A DNA stretch of 64,000 nt from Glaciecola nitratireducens FR1064 (GTDB taxonomy: Bacteria > Pseudomonadota > Gammaproteobacteria > Enterobacterales > Alteromonadaceae), in contig NC_016041.1 of the NCBI RefSeq assembly GCF_000226565.1, positions 2,666,001 through 2,730,000 on the forward strand, in the 5' to 3' direction. How positions within the stretch are numbered: the stretch's first letter is position 1; each line of letters begins with the position of its first letter. Shown piece after piece: positions 57,146 through 64,000 of this stretch. The position numbers were made by a program, and so were the translations under genes. Under the pieces are notes generated by a model. It made no database searches. It saw only the letters and a program-made list of their open reading frames with translations, and had not been told where the DNA came from.

Positions 57146-57583
57146 CTACAAATATTTAGACAGAGATAATTCGCCCCAACCTTTAAGTTCATCATTTACA
57201 AAGACCAAAGGTGTACATTCATTTTTAGTTGTAATGCCATCATCATCAACGCGCTGAGTTCTGTAATACAGTACTTGCACTGCATCACCGTTGCTGCTTA
57301 CCATTTCATTAAAGTCCGCTGCGCCAAGTTGATCAATAACCGACTTTTTTGAGACGCCAGGGCTAAGATCAGCAATAAACTGTCGATTCTTCGCTTCATG
57401 CTTCTGCCAATTGACACCACTCGACACGTCATAACCATCTTCATAGTTATCATCAATCGAAATTACGCAACCGCTTAGCAACATTGTGCTAGCGAAAAAA
57501 GAAGTAAGAAGCAGTGTTTTTGCACCGTTTGTTTTTATGGCTTTTGACTTTGTTTCTGTAGTTTCTAAACGTGTCGCTTTCAT
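57146..57583 (-). CDS. DUF3192 family lipoprotein
   Basis: The 145-residue precursor has a basic N-terminus, hydrophobic segment (TLLLTSFFASTMLLSGC) and lipobox LSGC with the lipidated Cys near 39. The mature part includes KKSVIDQLGAADFNEMV and GDAVQVLYYRTQRV..TKNECTPLVFVNDELKGWG, the DUF3192 core, which resembles SmpA/BamE-like small outer-membrane lipoproteins. Function unknown. Four 14-bp repeats lie just upstream. Confidence 0.8.
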   Translation of the reverse strand: MKATRLETTETKSKAIKTNGAKTLLLTSFFASTMLLSGCVISIDDNYEDGYDVSSGVNWQKHEAKNRQFIADLSPGVSKKSVIDQLGAADFNEMVSSNGDAVQVLYYRTQRVDDDGITTKNECTPLVFVNDELKGWGELSLSKYL

Positions 57584-57613
57584 TTGTGTTCCTTAGTATG
57601 AGTTATTGATGAC

Positions 57614-57669
57614 AGGCTATTTATTATGCGCTGTTTATTACGAGCTATTTATTACGCGCTATTTATTAT
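57614..57669. repeat. Four tandem 14-bp repeats upstream of the DUF3192 gene
   Basis: Units at 57614, 57628, 57642 and 57656 follow the pattern G-GCT-TTTATTA-. They lie 31-86 bases before the start codon, in the likely promoter region, and include AT-rich stretches that could act as -10 elements. Confidence 0.7.
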
Positions 57670-57842
57670 AAAAAAGTACGCATTTTCAGTGTGGTAAACA
57701 ATAATCAGACCAAAAATGAAATAGCTAACATTATCAATACTTTAAACATCAAAAGCTGAACTCAGGCTGAATAAGTGCTATTCATTCTCCTAAAAGATGG
57801 TCAGAATGACTAACAAGTGAGTTAATAAATTATGTAGAACAG

Positions 57843-58154
57843 ATGAATTCGGAATTACAACAAGTAGTGAACACCTGCATAGCACTGCGCGACGCTGGTA
57901 AAAAACCAAGCGTGGGAATGATAAAAGCAAAACTGCTAGCACCATTGCCGATCCCAATTATTATCAAAGGCTTGAGCTATTGGAAAGAAAACAAAGCGAC
58001 GTTAAAAATTGAAAAAGTGACAGAAGTGGCGCCAGCATCTGCTAAATCAAACGTCGAATTGACTGCGCGGGTAACTGAATTGGAGCAACAGGTGTTAGCA
58101 TTACGCACCGAGCTTAAAACGTTACAACAACGTTTCGAGGGCGAAGTGTCGTAA
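57843..58154 (+). CDS. Small protein with predicted helix-turn-helix and coiled coil
   Basis: The 103-residue protein has an N-terminal helical part (VVNTCIALRDAGKKPSVGMIKAKL) that resembles the winged-helix N-terminus of KfrA-type proteins. A C-terminal heptad-like coiled coil follows (NVELTARVTELEQQVLALRTELKTLQQRF, about 68-97). I do not recognise a named family. Its last 41 bases overlap the 3' end of syd on the opposite strand. Confidence 0.65.
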   Translation: MNSELQQVVNTCIALRDAGKKPSVGMIKAKLLAPLPIPIIIKGLSYWKENKATLKIEKVTEVAPASAKSNVELTARVTELEQQVLALRTELKTLQQRFEGEVS

Positions 58155-58695
58155 TAAAGGCATTCAGATCTTCCGCCAACTCTTCTTTAGGCACCTTCCC
58201 GACTTGCTCTAGCATCACCTTTCCACTCGCAACGTCAATGCTGATGATGAAGTCTTCTTGGTCGGTTGTTGCGAAAAATAAAGTTTCGGGCTGCTTTAAG
58301 CGACGCTTCATCAATACGTGTGAAATAAGGTTTTTTTGCAGTCGTTCAAAATCATCTTGATTCCACGCTTGCAAAATATCCAAATCACCGCGGTCAGTCG
58401 AAGCTGGCAAGTCATGACTGTAATAACGGCAGAACAGCGTTTCTAACTGAGGATGAATCTCAATTTCTAAGGCCTTTGCCAAATCACCTAAATGGGAACT
58501 CGCTGGCTGTAGCTGAGGACGCCAGCTAGTTTGCTCCCCATCGGCAACATCGGCTAATCGCGTCTTATTTAATAGCAAGCAAGGTGAAAACCAATCCACG
58601 TCATATTCAGTTAATAATTGTCTGTCGTCATCGCCAGCGAGGTCGATATAAGCATTAACAAGGGTATCGAAGTTTTCAACAAACGGATTTGACAT
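58114..58695 (-). CDS. syd: SecY-interacting protein Syd
   Basis: Syd binds SecY at the cytosolic face of the inner membrane and is thought to check translocon assembly. The 193-residue protein has EYDVDWFSPCLL, IHPQLETLFCRYYSHDLPAS and the C-terminal PKEELAEDLNAFITTLRP, all matching the Syd family (181 in Escherichia coli). Next to queF in the same divergent arrangement seen in Escherichia coli. Confidence 0.93.
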   Translation of the reverse strand: MSNPFVENFDTLVNAYIDLAGDDDRQLLTEYDVDWFSPCLLLNKTRLADVADGEQTSWRPQLQPASSHLGDLAKALEIEIHPQLETLFCRYYSHDLPASTDRGDLDILQAWNQDDFERLQKNLISHVLMKRRLKQPETLFFATTDQEDFIISIDVASGKVMLEQVGKVPKEELAEDLNAFITTLRPRNVVVTF

Positions 58696-59011
58696 GAATT
58701 TATGAGCCTTTAAAGATCAATCATCGTAATATTTGAGACAATACAATGGTGCCAATATGAGTAATGATTAACGTTGTAATAGAAGTTAAGTTGTAGTCAG
58801 GCAGATTAAATTGCATATTTTAAATGACTAGATGTGCCGACCGTTGAGTAAACATGATAAATTAGCGAATTAGCGAAGTATAGCGCTAATGACCAATTTT
58901 CAGGACGGGCATTCACCACTTAATCGATTATCCCTATTCTGAAGACGGGCTTTAACCAACAACTCTGACTACCTTGTACCTTATTTTTTTAGATGCCCTT
59001 AGGAGACATCA
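58696..59011. other. Divergent intergenic region syd / queF
   Basis: 316 bases without a gene. An ATTAGCG/CGCTAAT inverted repeat with an eight-base spacer (58869-58890) could be an operator. Two short related segments (CAGGACGGGC and GAAGACGGGC) follow. No preQ1 riboswitch was recognised. Confidence 0.4.
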
Positions 59012-59836
59012 TTGGATCATTTATCACTCGGCAAAAAAGTAGAATATGCCCAAGAATACGACAACAGTTTATTGCAAGGCGTGCCGCGCTCACTAAGTCG
59101 CGACAGCATAAAATTACCAGCACAACTCCCCTTCCACGGCACAGATATTTGGAATGGTTATGAATTGTCTTGGCTAAATGCAAAGGGTAAGCCACAAGTG
59201 GCTATTTTGCGTTGTGAAGTACCCATTACTTCGCCAAATTTAATTGAGTCAAAGTCATTCAAACTTTATTTAAATAGTTTAAATCAAAGCCGATTTGCCA
59301 GCGTTAATGCTGTCATGCAGGTACTTGAGAATGACTTGAGCGAATGCGCTGGTGATAGTGTGGCGGTGCATGTAATACCGTCATCGCAGTTCGATAGTAT
59401 TCAGTTTGGACAGTTCACTGGAACGTGCATTGATGAACTAGACATTGAAGTGAATGACTTTGCTATCACACCTGAACTTCTTAAGCCAAGCACCACGGCG
59501 CGAACTGAGATTGTTTGTTCAGAGACATTGGTTAGTCACCTGTTAAAATCAAACTGTTTGATTACTAATCAACCTGATTGGGGTAGCATTTTAATAAAGT
59601 ACACTGGCACCCAAATATCGCACGAAGGCTTGTTGCGTTATTTAATTTCGTTTAGGCAACATAACGAGTTTCATGAGCAATGTGTTGAACGTATTTTCTA
59701 TGATATTTTGCAGCAGTGTCAGCCACAGCAACTGACCGTTTATGCAAGATATACACGCCGTGGCGGTCTGGATATCAACCCATTTCGTTCAAACTTTGAA
59801 GCGCCCTATGCGGACGCACGATTAGCCAGACAATAA
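59012..59836 (+). CDS. queF: NADPH-dependent 7-cyano-7-deazaguanine reductase QueF
   Basis: QueF reduces preQ0 to preQ1 in queuosine synthesis. The 274-residue two-domain form has the nucleophile Cys182 in [13 protein letters not shown] and the C-terminal [13 protein letters not shown] and [15 protein letters not shown] motifs. The start is a TTG with AGGAG upstream, as no ATG yields the conserved [17 protein letters not shown] opening. First gene of a queF-GGDEF-ppnN run. Confidence 0.95.
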   Translation: MDHLSLGKKVEYAQEYDNSLLQGVPRSLSRDSIKLPAQLPFHGTDIWNGYELSWLNAKGKPQVAILRCEVPITSPNLIESKSFKLYLNSLNQSRFASVNAVMQVLENDLSECAGDSVAVHVIPSSQFDSIQFGQFTGTCIDELDIEVNDFAITPELLKPSTTARTEIVCSETLVSHLLKSNCLITNQPDWGSILIKYTGTQISHEGLLRYLISFRQHNEFHEQCVERIFYDILQQCQPQQLTVYARYTRRGGLDINPFRSNFEAPYADARLARQ

Positions 59837-59849
59837 GGTAATAAGTAAG

Positions 59850-61367
59850 ATGACCGAAGTTTCGCCTAAGAAGCAATTAATGGTGGCGCGCCAGTATTTA
59901 GACAAGCTCTCGATATTTATTGTGAACATGGCAAACTTTTATCAAGGAGCGAATCCTACGTTCGACCAAGAACTTGTGATGCTGAAAAAGCAGCTGTCTG
60001 GTAAACCTGACTATGATGCTGCCACCCAAATTACTGGCAAGCTCAATGCGGTACTGACAAAAGACACGAAGTTTTTTAAACAGCGCAATCTGGACTCTGT
60101 CTCGCATTTACAAAATGCCCTCAAAAAGCTTTCCAACATAAAGAATGTTTCGGCAGACGTAAAAACGGAGGTCAGCGAGTTTCTAATATCACTGTCGCCG
60201 GATAAACATGCCGTTGTTGCTCCACTCGCCCAGTTTGAAAAAGCCCTTCTTTTGTATAACAAGGCGCTGCAGTTTGAAACAGATAGCGATAAAGCAAAAA
60301 CCCAAACGCCAGAACAAATTGCATTGCACAACAGCATTACACAGGAGCTAAAAGAGCTTATTACGCCTTTTTATGTCGGCAACAAAAGCGATAAAAATCT
60401 ACAAGAAATCTATCGAAAGCTAAATATTGGGCTCGACCATAAAGAGCTGCTTGAATGCTGTTTGATTATGATCCGCTTTGTGATCAGAGACGTGATAAAA
60501 GAGGCGACCGCGACCAGCCGCCTGATCAGTAATCTGCATAAATCGCTGACTACCATCAATGACGACATCAACACAAACATTGCGGATTCCGAAAAGAGAT
60601 TTGAGGAGCGTGTTCAATATAATAGCGAAATAAAAGAGCACATTACTGAGATAGAGTCAGTGGTGAGCGACAGCCAACAGTTAGATGAACTCAAAGAACA
60701 AGCCAAACAGCACCTTGATAAAATGCAGGCGTCTTTAAAAGCGTCTGCCGCGGCTGAGCAAAAAGAGCAAGCTGCAACAATCAATATGATGAAAAAAATG
60801 CAGGAGCGCGTTGTTGCACTTGAGGCAGAAGCGAGTACATATAAACAAAAACTGTTTACTCAACGCGTAGCTGCACTTTCTGATCAACTGACCAAATTAC
60901 CGAATAGAATGGCTTATGAAGAGAAAGCCCAATTTGAGGTTCAGCGAGCACAAAAAACGGGTTCGCCTTTGTGTATTGCGATAGTAGACATTGACCACTT
61001 CAAAAAAATCAATGATAGCTACGGGCACTCTGTCGGCGATAAAACGCTGCAGGTAATTGCAAAGCATATTCGGCAATACTTGCCCAAAGAAGACTTTGTA
61101 GCGCGTTGGGGCGGCGAAGAATTTGTCATGCTACTGCCTAACAGCAGCATACAACAAGCCTTCGATAAAGTTGAACTGGTGCGTGAGAAAGTATCAGCGC
61201 TGCCGTTTAAATTTAAAGGTCAGCGCGTTACTGTTACTCTATCTTGCGGCCTAAGCCAAATTACACAAAAAATAACGCTTGAAGAAGCCTTCGAAAAAGC
61301 AGATACCCTGCTCTATAAAGCAAAAGACGCGGGACGAAATAAAACCCTATTTGAGGATATTGAATGA
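59850..61367 (+). CDS. Diguanylate cyclase with coiled-coil N-terminus
   Basis: The C-terminal GGDEF domain (about 340-505) has LTKLPNRMAYEEKA, DIDHFKKINDSYGHSVGDKTLQ and an active-site GGEEF (421-425). The I-site position five residues upstream reads PKED, not RxxD, so normal product inhibition is not expected. The first 330 residues are helical, with long coiled coil between about 220 and 340, and no membrane span; no named sensor domain was recognised. It starts 13 bases after queF and its stop overlaps the ppnN ATG. Confidence 0.88.
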   Translation: MTEVSPKKQLMVARQYLDKLSIFIVNMANFYQGANPTFDQELVMLKKQLSGKPDYDAATQITGKLNAVLTKDTKFFKQRNLDSVSHLQNALKKLSNIKNVSADVKTEVSEFLISLSPDKHAVVAPLAQFEKALLLYNKALQFETDSDKAKTQTPEQIALHNSITQELKELITPFYVGNKSDKNLQEIYRKLNIGLDHKELLECCLIMIRFVIRDVIKEATATSRLISNLHKSLTTINDDINTNIADSEKRFEERVQYNSEIKEHITEIESVVSDSQQLDELKEQAKQHLDKMQASLKASAAAEQKEQAATINMMKKMQERVVALEAEASTYKQKLFTQRVAALSDQLTKLPNRMAYEEKAQFEVQRAQKTGSPLCIAIVDIDHFKKINDSYGHSVGDKTLQVIAKHIRQYLPKEDFVARWGGEEFVMLLPNSSIQQAFDKVELVREKVSALPFKFKGQRVTVTLSCGLSQITQKITLEEAFEKADTLLYKAKDAGRNKTLFEDIE

Positions 61368-62725
61368 ACACGGTGCAACTCAACCCCGTCGGTTGGATGA
61401 GTCAACTCTCACAGCTAGAAGTTAACCTTTTACAGCAATCAACCCAAAGCGATTTGTACGGTGTTTTTAGAAACTGCTGCTTAGCCGTTCTGAACAGCGG
61501 GGTTGATGAGGATGACTACCATAAGCTTTTCGACCCTTACAAAGATTTTGATGTCCGTTTGGTGCGCAGAGAACGCGGCGTTAAAATAGAGCTCATCAAC
61601 CCGCCAGAGGTTGCTTTTGTTGATGGTGTCTTGATCAAAGGCGTACACGAACACCTGTTCGCCGTACTGCGAGACATGCTCTACATGGGGTCGAAACACA
61701 GCACTAACTTTGAACAACTAATAGACCAGCCAAGCAGCTTAACCACGCACGTTGTTTTCGACATGCTGCGTCACGCAAACTCGATCCCTCCCGACAACCT
61801 CGTTAATATGATCGTATGTTGGGGCGGCCACTCCATTCGTGAAGAAGAGTATAAGTACACTAAAACGGTTGGCTACCAGTTAGGTTTACGCGGCTTTAAT
61901 ATCTGCACTGGCTGTGGACCGGGCGCAATGAAAGGCCCAATGAAAGGGGCAACTATCGGACATGCAAAACAGCGTAATAAAAATGGACGCTATTTAGGCG
62001 TTTCAGAGCCGAGTATTATTGCTGCAGAGCCCCCCAATGCCATAGTCAACGAACTGATTATAATGCCTGACATAGAAAAACGTCTGGAAGCCTTTGTGCG
62101 AATTTCTCACGGCATTGTGATATTTCCAGGCGGAGCAGGCACTGCAGAAGAGTTGCTGTATCTGCTGGGCTTATTAATGGATGAACAGAATAAAGACCAA
62201 GTTATTCCACTCATATTGACTGGCCCGGAGAATAGCAAAGCGTATTTTGAAGCTATCGATCAATTCATTGGCGATATATTAGGCACTGAAGCACAAGAAA
62301 AATACACCATCATTGTTGGCGATGCATACAAGGTAGGCGCCTTAATGGCAAAACAAAAAGTGCTAGTGGAAGACGATCGCCTCAGAACTGGAGATTCACT
62401 GAATTTTAACTGGACGCTGCACATTTCAGAAGACTTTCAAACACCATTTGCGCCAACTCATAAAAACATGAGTGCCTTAGACTTAAGGCTAGACCAGCCT
62501 AAATCAACGCTAGCGGCAACGCTGCGCAAATGTTTTTCTGGTATTGTTGCTGGCAATGTCAAAGTTGAGGGTGTTGCAGAAATTAAAAAACACGGGCCCT
62601 TTGAGCTTACTGGCGATGCAGCCTTGATGCAGAAAATGGATATACTGCTACAATCATTCGTAGATCAAGGCAGAATGAAACTGCCTGGCAGCCACTACGA
62701 GCCCTGTTATAAAATTTCAATGTAA
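61364..62725 (+). CDS. ppnN: Nucleotide 5'-monophosphate nucleosidase PpnN
   Basis: PpnN splits nucleoside monophosphates to base and ribose 5-phosphate, and in Escherichia coli is activated by (p)ppGpp. The 453-residue protein has an N-terminal regulatory part, the LOG/Rossmann-like core with WGGHSIREEEY, GCGPGAMKGPMKGATIGHAKQ and the PGGxGTxxE signature in IFPGGAGTAEELLYLLGLL, plus a C-terminal domain. Overlaps the preceding cyclase by four bases. Confidence 0.93.
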   Translation: MNTVQLNPVGWMSQLSQLEVNLLQQSTQSDLYGVFRNCCLAVLNSGVDEDDYHKLFDPYKDFDVRLVRRERGVKIELINPPEVAFVDGVLIKGVHEHLFAVLRDMLYMGSKHSTNFEQLIDQPSSLTTHVVFDMLRHANSIPPDNLVNMIVCWGGHSIREEEYKYTKTVGYQLGLRGFNICTGCGPGAMKGPMKGATIGHAKQRNKNGRYLGVSEPSIIAAEPPNAIVNELIIMPDIEKRLEAFVRISHGIVIFPGGAGTAEELLYLLGLLMDEQNKDQVIPLILTGPENSKAYFEAIDQFIGDILGTEAQEKYTIIVGDAYKVGALMAKQKVLVEDDRLRTGDSLNFNWTLHISEDFQTPFAPTHKNMSALDLRLDQPKSTLAATLRKCFSGIVAGNVKVEGVAEIKKHGPFELTGDAALMQKMDILLQSFVDQGRMKLPGSHYEPCYKISM

Positions 62726-62787
62726 GACTAAATGCTAAAGGAAATCTAACAGCTGGCGTTGTAAGGTATCCTTTGAAAATTGAAAAC

Positions 62788-62852
62788 GCGTTTATATCAG
62801 TCCACGTTATATTTGGGCTACTGATGTCAGTGCTGCGAAGCGATATAAACGC
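62788..62852. promoter_or_regulatory. Inverted repeat between ppnN and the isocitrate dehydrogenase gene
   Basis: GCGTTTATATC (62788-62798) and GATATAAACGC (62842-62852) are perfectly complementary over 11 bp. A smaller palindrome ACTGATGTCAGT (62820-62831) lies in the loop. No T-run follows, so a terminator is unlikely; role unknown. Confidence 0.45.
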
Positions 62853-63004
62853 CATGAATATTGGCGATAGAGGCTATACCTGACGCGGTCTTTACGGTAG
62901 TATGCGCGCGACAAAATGATTAACTGGCAGCAACAATTTCTTCACAACGTTTTGCGAAAACCAGATTACATAAACTCTAACGACACTAAACTGGAGTGCA
63001 CTTC

Positions 63005-64000
63005 ATGAACCCAACACAGCAAAGCATTACCGTTATACGCGGTGATGGCATCGGCCCTGATATCATTGATGCCGCAACGAAAATTCTCGATAAAGTAGGC
63101 TGTAACTTCAAATACGAATACGCAGACGCAGGCTTAATGGCCTTGGAAAATCACGGTGAACTTCTACCGCAAGAAACCCTCGACCTCATTGCAAAAAATA
63201 AAGTGGCGCTTAAAGGCCCACTAACTACGCCTGTAGGTGAAGGCTTTACGTCTATTAACGTAAGCTTGCGTAAACAATTCAAACTATACGCTAACTTACG
63301 CCCTGTTCTGTCGTTTAAAGGCACCAAAGCGCGCTACGAAGACATCGACATTATTACCGTGCGTGAAAACACACAAGGTATGTATTCAGGCTTAGGACAG
63401 GTTGTTTCTGAAGATGGCAACGAAGCTGAAGCCACAAGTATCATCACACGAGAAGGCGCAGAGAAGATTCTGGTGTTTGCATACGAATTAGCGCGCCGAG
63501 AAGGCCGCAAGAAGATTACTGCCGTGCATAAAGCCAACATCTTGAAGTCTACATCGGGTTTATTCTTAAAAGTCGCCAGAGAAGTTGCTGAGCGTTACCC
63601 TGACATAAAATCAGAAGAAATGATTGTGGATAACTGCTGCATGCAGTTAGTCATGAACCCTCATCAGTTTGACGTGATTGTCACCACCAACTTATTTGGC
63701 GATATCATCTCTGACTTATGCGCAGGCTTAGTTGGCGGACTGGGCATGGCACCAGGTGCAAACATTGGCGAAGACTGCGCCATTTTTGAGGCTGTACATG
63801 GCTCAGCGCCTGATATTGCGGGAATGAACTTAGCTAACCCTACTTCTGTTATTTTAGCGTCTATTCAAATGCTAGAGTACTTAGATATGGCGGATAAAGC
63901 AGAGCGCATTCGTGCTGCACTGAAAGACGTGATTGAGTCGGGCGACCGTACTACTCGTGATTTGGGTGGTGAGAGCGGTACGACTGAGTTTACTGAGGCT
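63005..64000 (+). CDS. NAD-type isocitrate dehydrogenase (3' end outside window)
   Basis: A beta-decarboxylating dehydrogenase converting isocitrate to 2-oxoglutarate. The 332 visible codons start MNPTQQSITVIRGDGIGPDI and include ANLRPVLSF, ITVRENTQGMYSGLG, VHKANILKSTSGLF, VDNCCMQLVMNPHQFDVIVTTNLFGDIISDL and EAVHGSAPDIAG. The roughly 335-residue size and short N-terminus match the NAD-dependent, eukaryotic-like branch rather than the NADP Icd of Escherichia coli; isopropylmalate dehydrogenase is less likely given the active-site STSGLF region. TGGAG precedes the ATG. The frame is open to the window edge. Confidence 0.88.
   Translation, partial: MNPTQQSITVIRGDGIGPDIIDAATKILDKVGCNFKYEYADAGLMALENHGELLPQETLDLIAKNKVALKGPLTTPVGEGFTSINVSLRKQFKLYANLRPVLSFKGTKARYEDIDIITVRENTQGMYSGLGQVVSEDGNEAEATSIITREGAEKILVFAYELARREGRKKITAVHKANILKSTSGLFLKVAREVAERYPDIKSEEMIVDNCCMQLVMNPHQFDVIVTTNLFGDIISDLCAGLVGGLGMAPGANIGEDCAIFEAVHGSAPDIAGMNLANPTSVILASIQMLEYLDMADKAERIRAALKDVIESGDRTTRDLGGESGTTEFTEA

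Noticed and set aside
58696-59011. preQ1 riboswitch upstream of queF
   Set aside because: No recognisable preQ1-I, II or III aptamer pattern in the leader.

Overview
The window reads as ordinary chromosome of a polar-flagellated, Alteromonadaceae-like gammaproteobacterium (Alteromonas/Glaciecola/Paraglaciecola type). This rests on the flgBCDEFG / cheV-cheR / flgA-flgM-flgN layout with the accessory factors flgP and flgT, the bamA-skp-fabZ-lpxA-lpxB-rnhB-dnaE-accA block, the rpsB-tsf-pyrH-frr-uppS-cdsA-ispC-rseP block, and the yqcA/truC/syd/queF/ppnN neighbourhood. The genus call is inference from gene order and protein character. No insertion sequence, prophage, CRISPR array, tRNA or rRNA gene was seen.

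Layout: 1-10.5 kb holds flagellar genes. flgG (partial), flgF, flgE, flgD, flgC, flgB, cheR and cheV are on the minus strand; flgA, flgM, flgN and flgT are on the plus strand; flgP is on the minus strand. Sigma-54-like elements (GG-N10-GC) precede flgB, flgF, flgP and flgA, with a weaker one before flgT, and a sigma-28-like promoter precedes flgM. 10.6-25.8 kb is a mixed housekeeping stretch: smrA, purL, mltF, an unlisted small basic ORF, tadA, a PspB-like protein, an M14 peptidase, a YlqF GTPase, a CPA2 antiporter, a GGDEF protein and tilS. 26-44.7 kb is a long minus-strand block for fatty acid, lipid A and outer-membrane biogenesis, isoprenoid/phospholipid synthesis and translation; lpxD is missing from its usual place. 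44.9-51 kb carries an old yellow enzyme, map, glnD and dapD. 51-64 kb carries yqcA, an SLC13 permease, truC, two DUF proteins, a CsrB-like sRNA locus, a GNAT protein, a DUF3192 lipoprotein, syd, queF, a diguanylate cyclase, ppnN and a partial NAD-type isocitrate dehydrogenase.

Two non-coding systems stand out. (1) A minus-strand locus at about 55.65-56.08 kb has 31 GGA motifs in about 430 nt. Many lie in CAGGAYG hairpin loops, including six 26-nt tandem units. It has a promoter-like -10, an intrinsic terminator whose own loop is AGGAT, and a far-upstream GacA/UvrY-like palindrome. This is very probably a CsrB/RsmZ-type CsrA-sequestering RNA. (2) A dispersed family of five hairpin elements (1141-1250, 1365-1474, 1541-1650, 42558-42716, 46328-46447) shares a 50-52 nt core folding into two small hairpins. 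The second hairpin has a fixed loop and a stem that changes by compensatory substitutions. The core is clamped by long arms that are complementary within a copy but unrelated between loci. Three copies also abut a locus-specific array of three 20-25 bp direct repeats, always on the same side. I know of no named element with this combination.

Several genes need TTG starts to match their families (for example ylqF, fabZ, skp, uppS, map, glnD, queF). Coordinates of chosen starts are explained where they differ from the longest open frame.
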